Shown: positions 25,829 through 35,031, counted from the first letter of the stretch. The stretch is DNA of 60,736 nucleotides from Achromobacter insuavis (GCF_902859645.1 NZ_CADIJR010000039.1:1-60736); one strand, 5' to 3'. Notes: generated by a model from the sequence alone, not told the origin. Made by a program: numbers and translations.

Positions 25829-26593
25829 TCACCACGTCGCTCCCGGATAGGCGCGCGGCAGGTACTGCATTTCCGCCAGCACGTAGCCCAGCTCCTCGGT
25901 GTGCCGGCCCTGGCGGCCGCCGCTATGGGCCGGATGGTTCGCCGCCGCGGCGTCGGGCACCTTCAGCGTGGCTTCCTCAAGCACTTCGCACACATGCTGT
26001 TCCCAGGGCGTGCGCAGCGCGGCCAGTTCACAGCCGATGCCGCGCGCCGCCATGTCCTGGTCGATCGCGTCGTCGGTGAACAGTTCGCCGGTGAAGCGCC
26101 AGGCGTCGTCGATCGCCGCCTGCATCTTGGCGTGGCTGATCTCTGTGCCGTCGCCCAGGCGCACCACCAGGTCGGACGAGCGCCGCACGTGGTAGGTCAC
26201 TTCCTTGAGCGACTTGGCGGCGATGCCGGCCACGCGTTCGTCCGACGATTGCGCCAGGCGCTGCAGCAGGAAGTAGTGCCAGACGTCGAACAGGAACTGC
26301 CGCGCCATGGTGTCGGCGTAGTTGCCGTTGGGCCGTTCGACCAGCAGCGCGTTGTGGAACTGGTGGGCGTCGCGCAGGTAGGCCAGCGCGTCTTCGTCGC
26401 GGCCCGCGCCTTCGACCTCGCCGGCCAACGTCAGCCACATGCGGGCCTGGCCCAGCAGGTCGAGCGCGGTGTTGGTCAGCGCCAGGTCCTCTTCCAGGAT
26501 CGGGCCATGGCCGGTCCAGGCGCCCAGCCGCTGCGACAGGATCAGCGACGTGTCGCCCAGGCGCAGCAGGTATTCAAAGAAAGTCTTGTCCAT
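25829..26593 (-). CDS. paaC: Phenylacetyl-CoA epoxidase structural subunit PaaC
   Basis: A 254-residue ferritin-like subunit that pairs with PaaA but lacks a full di-iron site. Conserved segments include YLLRLGDTSLILSQRLGAW near the N-terminus, LGQARMWLTLAGEVEG, ERPNGNYADTMARQFLFD and KEVTYHVRRSSDLVVRLGDG. It acts as the scaffold of the PaaABCE complex. The gene follows paaB after about 15 bases. Length matches the family. Confidence 0.96.
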   Translation of the reverse strand: MDKTFFEYLLRLGDTSLILSQRLGAWTGHGPILEEDLALTNTALDLLGQARMWLTLAGEVEGAGRDEDALAYLRDAHQFHNALLVERPNGNYADTMARQFLFDVWHYFLLQRLAQSSDERVAGIAAKSLKEVTYHVRRSSDLVVRLGDGTEISHAKMQAAIDDAWRFTGELFTDDAIDQDMAARGIGCELAALRTPWEQHVCEVLEEATLKVPDAAAANHPAHSGGRQGRHTEELGYVLAEMQYLPRAYPGATW

Positions 26594-26608
26594 GTCTCCC
26601 CCGCCGCC

Positions 26609-26893
26609 TTACATGTGCTTGATTTCTTCAGGCATCGGGAAGAACGTGGGATGCCGGTAGACCTTGCTGTTGGCCGGCTCGAACAAGGGATCCTTGTCGC
26701 CCGGGCTGCTGGCGGAGATATCGGAGGCGCGCACCACCCAGATGCTCAGGCCTTCGTTGCGGCGGGTATAGACGTCGCGGGCGTGATTGATCGCCATTTC
26801 GGCGTCGGGCGCGTGCAGGCTGCCGACGTGCTTGTGCGCCAGGCCGTGCTGGCTGCGGATGAACACTTCCCACAGAGGCCAGTCTTTGCTCAT
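26609..26893 (-). CDS. paaB: Phenylacetyl-CoA epoxidase subunit PaaB
   Basis: A 94-residue small subunit, starting MSKDWPLWEVFIRSQHGLAH and containing HVGSLHAPDAEMAINHARDV and a VYRHPTFFPMP C-terminus, all typical of PaaB. It bridges the PaaAC heterodimers in the epoxidase. It lies about 88 bases after paaA, the largest gap within the epoxidase genes. Confidence 0.96.
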   Translation of the reverse strand: MSKDWPLWEVFIRSQHGLAHKHVGSLHAPDAEMAINHARDVYTRRNEGLSIWVVRASDISASSPGDKDPLFEPANSKVYRHPTFFPMPEEIKHM

Positions 26894-26981
26894 GATGGAT
26901 ATCCTCGGATGCCGGGCGCGCGTCGCGCTCCGGGTATGGATGAGTAAGGAGTTGGAAGGCCGGGCGCCGCCCGGCCGAAGC

Positions 26982-27971
26982 TCAGGCCGCCTTGCGCTCG
27001 GCCTGCTTGTCGGCGTGGGCGACCAGCGCCTCGCGCACCCAGGCGCCGTCTTCGTGCGCCTTGACGCGCGCCGCCAGGCGTTCGCGGTTGCACGGGCCGT
27101 TGCCCTTGAGCACGGCGTAGAACTCGCTCCAGTCGATCTCGCCGAAGTCGTAGTGGCCGCGCTCGGCGTTCCACTTCAGCTCGGGATCGGGGACGGTCAG
27201 GCCCAGGTATTCGGCCTGCGGCACGGTCTGGTCGACCATCTTCTGGCGCAGTTCGTCGTTGGAGAACAGCTTGATCTTCCAGGCCATGGACTGGGCGCTG
27301 TTGGGCGAGTCCGCGTCGGACGGGCCGAACATCATGAGCGCCGGCCACCACCAGCGGTTCAGCGAGTCCTGCACCATCGCCTTCTGTTCGGGCGTGCCGT
27401 GCAGGCACATCTGCATCAGCAGGTCGTAGCCCTGGCGCTGGTGGAAGGACTCCTCCTTACAGACCCGCACCATGGCGCGGGCGTAGGGGCCGTAGGAGCA
27501 ACGGCACAGCGGGATCTGGTTGATGATGGCCGAGCCGTCGACCAGCCAGCCGATCATGCCGATGTCGGCCCAGCTGAGCGTGGGGTAATTGAAGATGCTG
27601 GAGTACTTGGCGCGGCCGGCATGCAGGTCGTCGATCAGGTCGTCGCGCGACACGCCCAGGGTCTCGGCGGCGCTGTACAGGTAGAGGCCGTGGCCGGCTT
27701 CGTCCTGCACCTTGGCCAGCAGGATGGCCTTGCGCTTGAGCGACGGGGCGCGGGTGATCCAGTTGCCTTCAGGCAGCATGCCGACGATTTCGGAGTGCGC
27801 GTGCTGCGAGATCTGGCGCACCAGGGTCTTGCGGTAGGCCTCGGGCATCCAGTCCTTGGCCTCGATCCGCACGCCATCATCGATGCGGCGCTGGAACGTC
27901 TGTTCGCGGCCTTCGAGCTGGTCTGCGGTCTTGACCTGCTTGACGCCGGTTTCGACGAGTTGAGCGTACAT
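26982..27971 (-). CDS. paaA: Phenylacetyl-CoA epoxidase catalytic subunit PaaA
   Basis: A 329-residue di-iron oxygenase subunit that epoxidises the ring of phenylacetyl-CoA. The iron-binding helices are visible in [17 protein letters not shown] and [16 protein letters not shown], each with the ExxH-type ligand set. It is the first gene of the operon, with an AAGGAG ribosome-binding site and a near-consensus promoter upstream, and it is divergent from paaX. The C-terminal tail is Ala/Glu/Lys-rich as in relatives. Confidence 0.97.
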   Translation of the reverse strand: MYAQLVETGVKQVKTADQLEGREQTFQRRIDDGVRIEAKDWMPEAYRKTLVRQISQHAHSEIVGMLPEGNWITRAPSLKRKAILLAKVQDEAGHGLYLYSAAETLGVSRDDLIDDLHAGRAKYSSIFNYPTLSWADIGMIGWLVDGSAIINQIPLCRCSYGPYARAMVRVCKEESFHQRQGYDLLMQMCLHGTPEQKAMVQDSLNRWWWPALMMFGPSDADSPNSAQSMAWKIKLFSNDELRQKMVDQTVPQAEYLGLTVPDPELKWNAERGHYDFGEIDWSEFYAVLKGNGPCNRERLAARVKAHEDGAWVREALVAHADKQAERKAA

Positions 27972-28041
27972 GGTTGTCTCCTTGAGACGGTTTGCGATAG
28001 CGCAAAGCAAACGCCGCGCAGTGCCGTCATGTCATAGGCGG

Positions 28042-28070
28042 ATTATTTAATACAAAAAAACCATTGTCAA
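28042..28070 (-). promoter_or_regulatory. Promoter of the paa operon
   Basis: On the minus strand a perfect TTGACA (28065-28070) is followed after 17 bases by AATAAT (28042-28047), with an AT-rich spacer. The predicted transcript start is near 28035, giving a leader of about 65 bases before paaA. Confidence 0.78.
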
Positions 28071-28079
28071 ACTCAAATC

Positions 28080-28107
28080 TGTATCACATTGGATTTATGT
28101 ATCATAT
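28080..28107. promoter_or_regulatory. Paired TGTATCA direct repeats in the paaA-paaX interval
   Basis: TGTATCACAT (28080-28089) and TGTATCATAT (28098-28107) are direct repeats 18 bases apart, just upstream of the paa -35 box. PaaX operators in enterics contain TGATTC/TGTATC-like halves, so this is the best candidate PaaX site; an activator site is the alternative. Confidence 0.5.
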
Positions 28108-28143
28108 CGAGGATCCCGATATCGGCCGTTCCCGGCCTCCCTT

Positions 28144-29088
28144 ATGGCAAACCCTCAGTCGCCCCTGGACCGCTACCTGTCACGCCTCATCAAGAGCGAT
28201 CCGCCGCGCGCCAAATCGCTCTGCGTCAGCCTGCTGGGCGACGCCCTGGCGCCCCATGGCGGCGCCATCTGGCTGGGCGACCTGATCGAGCTGCTGGCGC
28301 CCCTGGGCATCAACGAACGCCTGCTGCGCACCAGCGTGTTCCGGCTGGTGGCGCAGAACTGGCTGCAGTCCGAGCGCCACGGCCGCCGCAGCCTCTACCT
28401 GATTTCCGAACAAGGCCTGCGCCACACGGCGCACGCCTCGCAGCGCATCTACGTGGGCGCGCCGCGGGACTGGAACGGGGAATGGACACTGGTGGCGCTG
28501 CCGCGCACCGGCAACGGGCTGGCCGAGCGCGCGGAACTGCGGCGCGAGCTGGTCTGGGAAGGGTTCGGCATGATCGCGCCGGGCCTGTTCGCCCACCCGC
28601 ACACCGAAGCGCGCGCGGCGCACGACATCCTGGAAAAGCTGGGCATCCCGGACAAGGCGCTGGTGCTGTCGGCGCGCGACCTGGCCGGCGCCGGCGGCCT
28701 GCCGATCGCCAGCCTGGCCTCGCAGTGCTGGAACCTGGACGACGTGGCCGAACAGTACCGGCAGTTCACCCGTAATTTCGGACCATTGGAAAAGTTGCTG
28801 GAGACGCCACCGTCGCCATCCGATGCCTTCATCACCCGTGTGATGCTGCTGCACAATTGGCGCCGGATCGTGCTGCACGATCCCCACCTGCCCGGCCCCA
28901 TGCTGCCCGACAACTGGCCCGGCCATGCGGCGCGCGAGATCTGCGGCCGCATCTACTGGCAGGTGTTCGACGCCTCGGAAGCGCACCTGAACACCCTGGC
29001 CGGCCGCGACAACGAACGCTACACGCCGCTGGCCGCCGACATCGCCGCGCGCTTCGGCGGCCGCCCGGGCTCAGGCGCCGGCGCCTGA
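28144..29088 (+). CDS. paaX: PaaX-family transcriptional repressor of phenylacetate degradation
   Basis: A 314-residue regulator with an N-terminal winged-helix domain (about residues 20-95, containing [28 protein letters not shown] in two parts), a central PaaX domain ([11 protein letters not shown], then [17 protein letters not shown]) and a C-terminal region with [19 protein letters not shown], matching the PaaX layout. PaaX represses paa genes until phenylacetyl-CoA binds. It is divergent from paaA, with the operator candidates between them. No clear Shine-Dalgarno precedes the ATG. Its last 18 bases overlap the convergent nnrE gene. Confidence 0.93.
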   Translation: MANPQSPLDRYLSRLIKSDPPRAKSLCVSLLGDALAPHGGAIWLGDLIELLAPLGINERLLRTSVFRLVAQNWLQSERHGRRSLYLISEQGLRHTAHASQRIYVGAPRDWNGEWTLVALPRTGNGLAERAELRRELVWEGFGMIAPGLFAHPHTEARAAHDILEKLGIPDKALVLSARDLAGAGGLPIASLASQCWNLDDVAEQYRQFTRNFGPLEKLLETPPSPSDAFITRVMLLHNWRRIVLHDPHLPGPMLPDNWPGHAAREICGRIYWQVFDASEAHLNTLAGRDNERYTPLAADIAARFGGRPGSGAGA

Positions 29089-29706
29089 CTGCGGCAGGGT
29101 CACGCCCAGCGTCTCCAGGTGGGACTCGCCGACGGCGCCAGCCGTGGCATCCGCGAGCGTCAATCCCCTTGCCCGGCCAATGAAGGAGAGCGTCCAACGC
29201 GCCCGGATGGGCCGGCCCAGGGCCGCGCCGGTGTCGGCATCGATGCCGCTGGGCACATCCAGCGCCAGCACCGGCGCGTTCCAGGCGTTGACGCGGTCCA
29301 CCAATGCCTGCCAGTCCGGCCCCAGGGGACGGTTCAGGCCAATCCCGAACAGGCCGTCGATGACCAGGTCCGGCGCCGCATCGGGCGTCAACAGGCGGCT
29401 GGTGGCGCCCCCCGCCGCGATCCAGCCGGCATGAGCAAGCGCGGCGTCGGCGGGCAGGGACTGCGCGCCCGAGGGCAGCACGACCCGCAAGTCGTACCCC
29501 ATTTCATGCAGGCGGGTCGCCGCGACCAGGGCATCGCCGCCATTGTTGCCCGGGCCGGCCAGCGCCAGCACCCTGGCCCCAGGCGCGAACCGGGCCGCGA
29601 CGAAACGCGCCGCGGCCGCCCCGGCCAGCGGCATGAGCCGCCGTCCCCGGGCCAGGGCCTCGTGTTCGGCGGCGCGAATGACGGCAACGGGATGGGATGA
29701 CGGCAT
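29071..29706 (-). CDS. nnrE: NAD(P)HX epimerase (YjeF N-terminal domain)
   Basis: A 211-residue Rossmann-fold protein that epimerises damaged, hydrated NAD(P)H so a dehydratase can restore it. The YjeF_N signature [18 protein letters not shown] (about residues 49-66) and the later [16 protein letters not shown] and [12 protein letters not shown] segments are clear. The C-terminal ADP-dependent dehydratase domain found fused in E. coli Nnr is absent; the partner NnrD must be separate. It lies about 35 bases after orn in the same direction. Confidence 0.92.
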   Translation of the reverse strand: MPSSHPVAVIRAAEHEALARGRRLMPLAGAAAARFVAARFAPGARVLALAGPGNNGGDALVAATRLHEMGYDLRVVLPSGAQSLPADAALAHAGWIAAGGATSRLLTPDAAPDLVIDGLFGIGLNRPLGPDWQALVDRVNAWNAPVLALDVPSGIDADTGAALGRPIRARWTLSFIGRARGLTLADATAGAVGESHLETLGVTLPQSGAGA

Positions 29707-29740
29707 GACGGCTCGCAGGCAGGCGCCGCCGACGGGCGGC

Positions 29741-30286
29741 TTACACCTTCAGGAAGTGTTCGCGGTAGTACTTCAGTTCGTCGATCGATTCATAGATGTC
29801 GGCCAGCGCTTCGTGGCGGCTCTTCTTCTCGAAACCCTTGTACACCGCCGGCGCCCAGCGGCGCGCCAGTTCCTTGAGCGTGCTGACATCCAGGTTGCGG
29901 TAGTGGAAGAATTGTTCCAGGCGCGGCATGTAAGCAAACATGAAGCGGCGGTCCTGGCTGATGGTGTTGCCGCACAGCGGCGACTTGCCGGCCGGCACGT
30001 GCTGCGCGAGAAACGCCAACAGCGTATCCTCTGCCTGCGCTTCGGAAATCGTCGAGGCGCGGACCTTGTCGATCAGGCCGCTCTTGCCGTGGGTGGATTT
30101 GTTCCAGCTGTCCATGGCGTCGAGCTGGCTGTCCGATTGGTGCACGACCAGCACGGGGCCTTCGGCGACCACGGTCAGGTCGGCCTCGGTCACCACCACG
30201 GCGACCTCGATGATGCGCTCTTTCTCAGGGTCCAGGCCGGTCATTTCCATATCGAGCCAGACCAGGCGGTTTTCGTTCACAGCCAT
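29741..30286 (-). CDS. orn: Oligoribonuclease Orn
   Basis: A 181-residue DEDDh 3'-5' exoribonuclease that clears di- to pentanucleotides, including pGpG from cyclic-di-GMP turnover. Exo [11 protein letters not shown], Exo II with [10 protein letters not shown] and Exo III with SRHEALADI are present, together with the typical [13 protein letters not shown]. The gene is divergent from the Ste24-like protease gene across about 76 bases. Length and motifs are canonical. Confidence 0.97.
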   Translation of the reverse strand: MAVNENRLVWLDMEMTGLDPEKERIIEVAVVVTEADLTVVAEGPVLVVHQSDSQLDAMDSWNKSTHGKSGLIDKVRASTISEAQAEDTLLAFLAQHVPAGKSPLCGNTISQDRRFMFAYMPRLEQFFHYRNLDVSTLKELARRWAPAVYKGFEKKSRHEALADIYESIDELKYYREHFLKV

Positions 30287-30362
30287 ATAATTTGCCTATA
30301 AAAGACGCGATTTTCAAACCCGCGATTTTCGCACATACCCATTTGAGCCGGCCGTATCGCCC

Positions 30363-31613
30363 ATGTTCACATTGCTGTTCGTTGCCTTCCTGCTGACCGA
30401 TATCGCCGTGCGCATGTGGCTGGCCAGTCGCCAGATCCGCCACGTGGCGCGCCATCGCGACCAGGTACCGCCGGAATTCTCCCACCGGATCGGCCTGGCG
30501 AGCCACCAGCGCGCCGCCGACTACACGGTCGCCAGGGTCAGGCTGGGCATGTTCGAACGCACCTATGATGCCATCCTGCTGATCTGCCTGACGCTGATGG
30601 GCGGCCTGCAGCTCATCGACCTGTGGGTAGGCCAGCTTACCAGCAATGACTTCCTGCGCCAGATGCTGCTGCTGGTGGCCGTGGCGCTGCTGCTGGGCCT
30701 GCTGGGGCTGCCCTTCACGCTGTGGCGGCAGTTCAAGCTGGAGGCCCGCTTCGGTTTCAACCGCATGACGCCCGAACTGTTCATCTCGGACGCGGCCAAG
30801 GGCCTGCTGGTGGCGGCGGTGCTGGGGCTGCCGCTGGCGGCCGCGGTGCTGTGGCTGATGGGCAGCGCGGGGCAATACTGGTGGATCTGGGCCTGGGCGC
30901 TGTGGACGGCGTTCAACCTGGCGCTGCTGATCGTCTACCCGATGTTCATCGCCCCGCTGTTCAACAAGTTCACGCCGCTGTCCGATCCCGAGCTGGCGGG
31001 CCGCATCCAGCGCCTGGCGCAGCGCTGCGGCTTCGCGCTCAACGGCCTGTTCGTGATGGACGGCTCGCGCCGCTCGGCCCACGGCAACGCCTATTTCACC
31101 GGCTTCGGCCGCTCGCGCCGCATCGTGTTCTTCGATACGCTGCTGGCGCGCCTGAACGCCGACGAGATCGAGGCGGTGCTGGCGCACGAGCTGGGCCATT
31201 TCGCCAAGCGCCACATCATCAAGCGCATCCTGTTCAGCTTCGCCGCCGCGCTGGGCTTTTTCGCCATCCTGGGCTGGGTCGCGCAGCAGCCGTGGTTCTA
31301 CGTGGGCCTGGGCGTGCTGCCGCAACTGGGCGGACGCAACGACGCCATGGCGCTGCTGCTGTTCTTCCTGGCCATTCCCGTTTTCACCTTCGTCTTCACG
31401 CCGCTGGCCAGCTGGTATTCGCGCCGCGACGAGTTCGAGGCCGACCGCTACGCGGCCGAGCAGAGCTCGCCCGACCGCCTGGTGTCCGCCCTGGTCAAGC
31501 TCTACGACGACAACGCCGCCACCCTGACTCCCGATCCCGTGCACTCCGCCTTCTACGACAGCCATCCCCCCGCCGCCGTGCGCATCCGCCACCTGACGGC
31601 GCCCGCGGCATGA
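30363..31613 (+). CDS. M48-family membrane metalloprotease, Ste24/CAAX-protease-like
   Basis: A 416-residue integral membrane zinc protease. It has the Ste24 layout: about seven hydrophobic segments, the zinc motif HELGH at residues 275-279 (ALLARLN then AVLAHELGHFAKRHI), and the third-ligand Glu region RRDEFEADRYA. Several segments, such as LPFTLWRQFKLEARFGFNR, match bacterial CAAX-prenyl-protease-like M48 members. Bacteria lack prenylated CAAX substrates, so it likely serves membrane protein quality control. The stop overlaps the rsgA start. Confidence 0.92.
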   Translation: MFTLLFVAFLLTDIAVRMWLASRQIRHVARHRDQVPPEFSHRIGLASHQRAADYTVARVRLGMFERTYDAILLICLTLMGGLQLIDLWVGQLTSNDFLRQMLLLVAVALLLGLLGLPFTLWRQFKLEARFGFNRMTPELFISDAAKGLLVAAVLGLPLAAAVLWLMGSAGQYWWIWAWALWTAFNLALLIVYPMFIAPLFNKFTPLSDPELAGRIQRLAQRCGFALNGLFVMDGSRRSAHGNAYFTGFGRSRRIVFFDTLLARLNADEIEAVLAHELGHFAKRHIIKRILFSFAAALGFFAILGWVAQQPWFYVGLGVLPQLGGRNDAMALLLFFLAIPVFTFVFTPLASWYSRRDEFEADRYAAEQSSPDRLVSALVKLYDDNAATLTPDPVHSAFYDSHPPAAVRIRHLTAPAA

Positions 31614-32572
31614 GCATGAACGACCGGAACAAGGCCGCCTTCCAGGACGCGCCCCAAGGCAGCGCGCCCGCCAACGCCGCCAACGAAGGCCGCATCATCG
31701 CGGCGCACGGCCGCCATTACACCGTCGAACTGGCCGACGGCAGCCTGCGCAAGTGCTTTCCGCGCGGCAAGAAAGCCGGCGCCGCCGTCGGCGACCGCGT
31801 CCGCATCACGCCCCAGGGCCAGGACGAAGGCGCCATCGACGCCATCCTGCCGCGCCGCAACCTGCTGTACCGCTCCGATGAAATGCGGTCCAAGCAGTTC
31901 GCCTCCAACGTCGACCAGTTGCTGATCGTGGTGGCGGTGCAGCCGACCTTCTCCGACGATCTCACCGGCCGCGCGCTGGCCGGCGCCTGGAGCGCCGGCA
32001 TCGAGCCGCTGATCATCCTGAACAAGACCGATATCGTCGACGCGCTGCCCGCGGCCCGCGCCCGCCTGGCGCCGATCGCCGCGCTGGGCGTGGACATCAT
32101 CGAACTCAGCGCGCTGGAACCCGAAAAGGTCCACACGCTGCTGGCGCCGCGCCTGGCCGGCCGCACCAACCTGCTGCTGGGGCAAAGCGGCATGGGCAAG
32201 TCGACCCTGCTGAACGCGCTGGTGCCGGACGCCGCAGCGCCCACCCGCGAGCACTCGACCGCGCTGGACATGGGCAAGCACACCACCACCAGCACGCGCC
32301 TCTATCACCTGCCCGCGCCGGGCGGCGACCTGATCGACTCTCCGGGTTTCCAGGCCTTCGGCCTGCAGCACCTGAGCCGCGAGGACATCATCCGCGGCTT
32401 TCCGGAGTTCACCAAGCCGATCGAGTCGTGCCGTTTCTATAACTGCACCCATCGCCACGAGCCGGGCTGCGGAGTGGTCGCGGCGCTGGACGCGGGCGCG
32501 ATCGACCCGGCGCGCTACGCGCTGTACCTGCGGATCCTGGACGAGAATCTGGCGGGGCAGCAGCGTTATTGA
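31610..32572 (+). CDS. rsgA: Ribosome small-subunit GTPase RsgA
   Basis: A 320-residue circularly permuted GTPase that checks late 30S assembly. An N-terminal OB domain (about 30-85) precedes the permuted G motifs in the order NKTD (G4), GQSGMGKST (G1) and DSPG (G3). A C-terminal zinc knuckle has Cys residues in SCRFYNCTHRHEPGCGV. The ATG overlaps the protease stop (ATGA) and is preferred over longer in-frame starts lying within the protease gene. Convergent with the Nudix gene. Confidence 0.95.
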   Translation: MSMNDRNKAAFQDAPQGSAPANAANEGRIIAAHGRHYTVELADGSLRKCFPRGKKAGAAVGDRVRITPQGQDEGAIDAILPRRNLLYRSDEMRSKQFASNVDQLLIVVAVQPTFSDDLTGRALAGAWSAGIEPLIILNKTDIVDALPAARARLAPIAALGVDIIELSALEPEKVHTLLAPRLAGRTNLLLGQSGMGKSTLLNALVPDAAAPTREHSTALDMGKHTTTSTRLYHLPAPGGDLIDSPGFQAFGLQHLSREDIIRGFPEFTKPIESCRFYNCTHRHEPGCGVVAALDAGAIDPARYALYLRILDENLAGQQRY

Positions 32573-32602
32573 CGCGGCAGGCCGGCACGGCGGTCCGCGG
32601 TC

Positions 32603-33334
32603 TCAGCGCGGCTGGAAGCCGTTGCGCAGCAGGTGGTACAGGTTGCGCAGCATGCCGGCGGTGGCGCCCCAGATGAAGTGCCGGCCATAGGGCATGCCGT
32701 AATAGTGGCGCACCCGACCGTCTTCGAGCCGCGCCTCGTACAGGCGGTGATTGGCCGGGTCCATCAGGAACGACAGCGGCACCTCGAACACCTCGGCCAC
32801 TTCGAACGCATCCGGCGCCAGCTGGAAGCCGGGGGTCACCAGCGACACCACGGGAATGATCGAGAAACCGGTGGCCGTCAGGTACGGCGGCATGCTGCCC
32901 AGCACCTCGACGTGGTTGGCCGGCAGGCCGGTTTCCTCCTGCGCCTCGCGCAGGGCGGCGTCGATCGGCGTTGCGTCGCTGGTTTCGATGCGGCCGCCGG
33001 GAAAGCTGATCTGGCCGGCGTGATCGTGCAGATGCGCCGCGCGCTGGGTCAGCATGATGTGCACGCCGTTCTCGCGCGTCACCAGCGGAATCAGCACGGC
33101 CGCCGGCACCGGCGTGCCTTCGCGGCCCGGATAGCGCAGGTCGTTGTCGCGTGACAGCTCGAGCGTCCAGGTGGACGGCTGGCTGAGCGTGCCGCGCAGC
33201 TGGTCGGGCGTCAGCAGGCCGGACGGCACCGCCGGCAGGGAATCGTTGGCGACGACCCAGGGTTGCGACGCCGGATCGAATCCGGGACGCGCCAGTGGCC
33301 GTCGTGGCCGAGCGGAAGACGAGGAATCAGACAT
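32603..33334 (-). CDS. Nudix hydrolase, CoA-pyrophosphatase-like
   Basis: A 243-residue Nudix enzyme. The Nudix box reads GGRIETSDATPIDAALREAQEE followed by TGL, agreeing with GX5EX7REUXEEXGU when the start of GGR is taken. A preceding LTQRAAHLHDHAGQISFPGG matches the UPF0035 signature of CoA pyrophosphatases (NudL type), so coenzyme A or related CoA species are the likely substrates. The ATG is preferred to an upstream TTG. It begins just past the rplS terminator and is convergent with rsgA. Confidence 0.87.
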   Translation of the reverse strand: MSDSSSSARPRRPLARPGFDPASQPWVVANDSLPAVPSGLLTPDQLRGTLSQPSTWTLELSRDNDLRYPGREGTPVPAAVLIPLVTRENGVHIMLTQRAAHLHDHAGQISFPGGRIETSDATPIDAALREAQEETGLPANHVEVLGSMPPYLTATGFSIIPVVSLVTPGFQLAPDAFEVAEVFEVPLSFLMDPANHRLYEARLEDGRVRHYYGMPYGRHFIWGATAGMLRNLYHLLRNGFQPR

Positions 33335-33350
33335 TCGGCTTTTCAAAAAG

Positions 33351-33378
33351 AAAAAGGCACCCTCGCAGGTGCCTTTTT
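33351..33378 (-). terminator. Terminator downstream of rplS
   Basis: GGCACC-CTCGCA-GGTGCC is flanked by five A and five T, so it works in either direction; it ends the leftward rplS transcript. Confidence 0.88.
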
Positions 33379-33457
33379 AACCCGGAAACCCGTGCCGAAC
33401 GAAAACGCTGGATGGCGTGTGCGTCCGACACTGGTAGGGCCGTGTGCCGATAAGCGA

Positions 33458-33838
33458 TCAAGCCGCCGAGGCTTGCTTGCTGACCAGCTTTTCCTTGATA
33501 CGCGCCGACTTGCCCGAGCGGTTGCGCAGGTAGTACAGCTTGGCGCGGCGCACGTCGCCGCGGCGCTTGACTTCGATGCCGGCGATTTGCGGCGAGTACA
33601 GCTGGAACGTACGTTCCACGGCTTCACCCGACGAAATCTTGCGCACGGTGAACGCGGAGTTCAGGCCGCGGTTGCGCTTGGCGATCACGACGCCTTCGAA
33701 AGCCTGCACGCGCTTGCGGGTGCCTTCGACGACGTTCACGCTCACGATGACGGTGTCACCAGGAGCAAATTCAGGCTTGGCTTGGCCGCCGGTCAGGCGG
33801 GCAATCTCTTCCTGTTCCAGGATAGCGATAAGGTTCAT
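33458..33838 (-). CDS. rplS: 50S ribosomal protein L19
   Basis: A 126-residue ribosomal protein at the 30S-50S interface. It shows the L19 hallmarks [40 protein letters not shown] and [21 protein letters not shown], with a basic C-terminus. A TAGGAG ribosome-binding site precedes the ATG. In most proteobacteria rplS follows rpsP-rimM-trmD; here those genes are not upstream, and the gene diverges from an EamA permease with its own promoter. Confidence 0.97.
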   Translation of the reverse strand: MNLIAILEQEEIARLTGGQAKPEFAPGDTVIVSVNVVEGTRKRVQAFEGVVIAKRNRGLNSAFTVRKISSGEAVERTFQLYSPQIAGIEVKRRGDVRRAKLYYLRNRSGKSARIKEKLVSKQASAA

Positions 33839-33962
33839 TGAGAACTCCTAGATCATCATGCCTTTGCGGACTAAAAAAACTTTGCCGTTCGATGTTGTTC
33901 ACGCCCGCCAAAAAGGCCAGGCCATGTACCGCAAGCAGAGGATGAGATTTGGCAAACCAATG

Positions 33963-33968
33963 ATTCTA
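33963..33968 (-). promoter_or_regulatory. Putative -10 box of rplS
   Basis: TAGAAT on the minus strand, within an AT-rich patch about 125 bases before the rplS ATG; the -35 is poor. It predicts a leader of about 115 bases containing an eight-codon ORF (MAWPFWRA). Confidence 0.4.
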
Positions 33969-34072
33969 CACCAAAAATTGGCCGACGCCTCAGGTAACAT
34001 GGCGCCCTGCCCGCGGGTTTGCGGTACCCTAGCGGTTTCTGTAACAAACACGTCATAAGACGCTGTTCCCTC

Positions 34073-34945
34073 ATGTCGTATTCGTCCCTGTTATTGGTCG
34101 TCCTGGCGGCGATGGCCCACGCAACGTGGAATCTGCTAGCCAAGCGCGCGGCCATGGTGGGCGCTCCCTTCGTCTTCGCCTACGGGCTGTGCGCCTCGGT
34201 GCTGTATGCGCCGTGGGTCGTGTGGGTGCTGCTGCATGACGGCATGACCTGGACCTGGCCCGTGGTCGGGGCGATCCTGACCTCCAGCCTGTTGCATCTG
34301 GGCTACAGCCTGTGCCTGCAGCGCGGCTATCAGGTCGCGGACCTGTCGGTGGTGTATCCGATCGCCCGCGGCACGGGCCCCCTGCTCTCGACCACCGGCG
34401 CCTTCCTGCTGCTGCGCGAACCGGCCACCACCACCGGCATCGCCGGCATGCTGTGCGTCGTGATCGGGGTGCTGCTGATCGCCACCCAGGGACGGCTGTC
34501 GATTTTCCGCAACGCCCAGGCCTGGGTGGGCGTGCGCTGGGGCATGGTGATCGGCCTGTTCATCGCCGCCTACACCGTGGTGGACGCCTATGGCGTCAAG
34601 GTGCTGCTGATCAGCCCGGTGCTGTTCGACTGGTTCACCTGTGTCACCCGCACCGCCATGATGACCCCGCACATGGTGAAGCGCCGCGCCCAGGCGTGGG
34701 AACTGATGCGAGGCCACTGGCACCTGGCGCTGGCGGTGGGCCTGCTGTCGCCGCTGGGCTACATCCTGGTGCTGTATGCCCTGCGCAACGGCGCGCCGCT
34801 GAGCCTGGTGGCCCCGGCGCGGGAAATGTCGATGATGCTGGGCACCTTGGCCGGCATGTTCCTGCTGCGCGAGAAAGTCGGCCCCGGCCGCCTGGCGGGC
34901 TGCCTGTCGATCCTGGCGGGCGTGGTGCTGCTGGGCTCGACCTGA
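34073..34945 (+). CDS. EamA/DMT-family permease
   Basis: A 290-residue inner-membrane protein with about ten hydrophobic helices in two EamA repeats (roughly 5-140 and 160-288). The N-terminal AAMAHATWNLLAKRA and the GYQVADLSVVYPIARGTGPLL segment are typical of drug/metabolite transporters that export amino acids or other metabolites. The ATG at MSYSSLLL is chosen over an upstream TTG because it gives a normal length. Its substrate cannot be inferred; it stands alone and diverges from rplS. Confidence 0.88.
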   Translation: MSYSSLLLVVLAAMAHATWNLLAKRAAMVGAPFVFAYGLCASVLYAPWVVWVLLHDGMTWTWPVVGAILTSSLLHLGYSLCLQRGYQVADLSVVYPIARGTGPLLSTTGAFLLLREPATTTGIAGMLCVVIGVLLIATQGRLSIFRNAQAWVGVRWGMVIGLFIAAYTVVDAYGVKVLLISPVLFDWFTCVTRTAMMTPHMVKRRAQAWELMRGHWHLALAVGLLSPLGYILVLYALRNGAPLSLVAPAREMSMMLGTLAGMFLLREKVGPGRLAGCLSILAGVVLLGST

Positions 34946-35031
34946 CGCCGCGCCGGCATCGTGCGCGGGCCGGCGCCGCCTTCAATCTGGATATCGTGCC
35001 GAGGGTGTTGACCCCGGGCACTACCGTCGCC

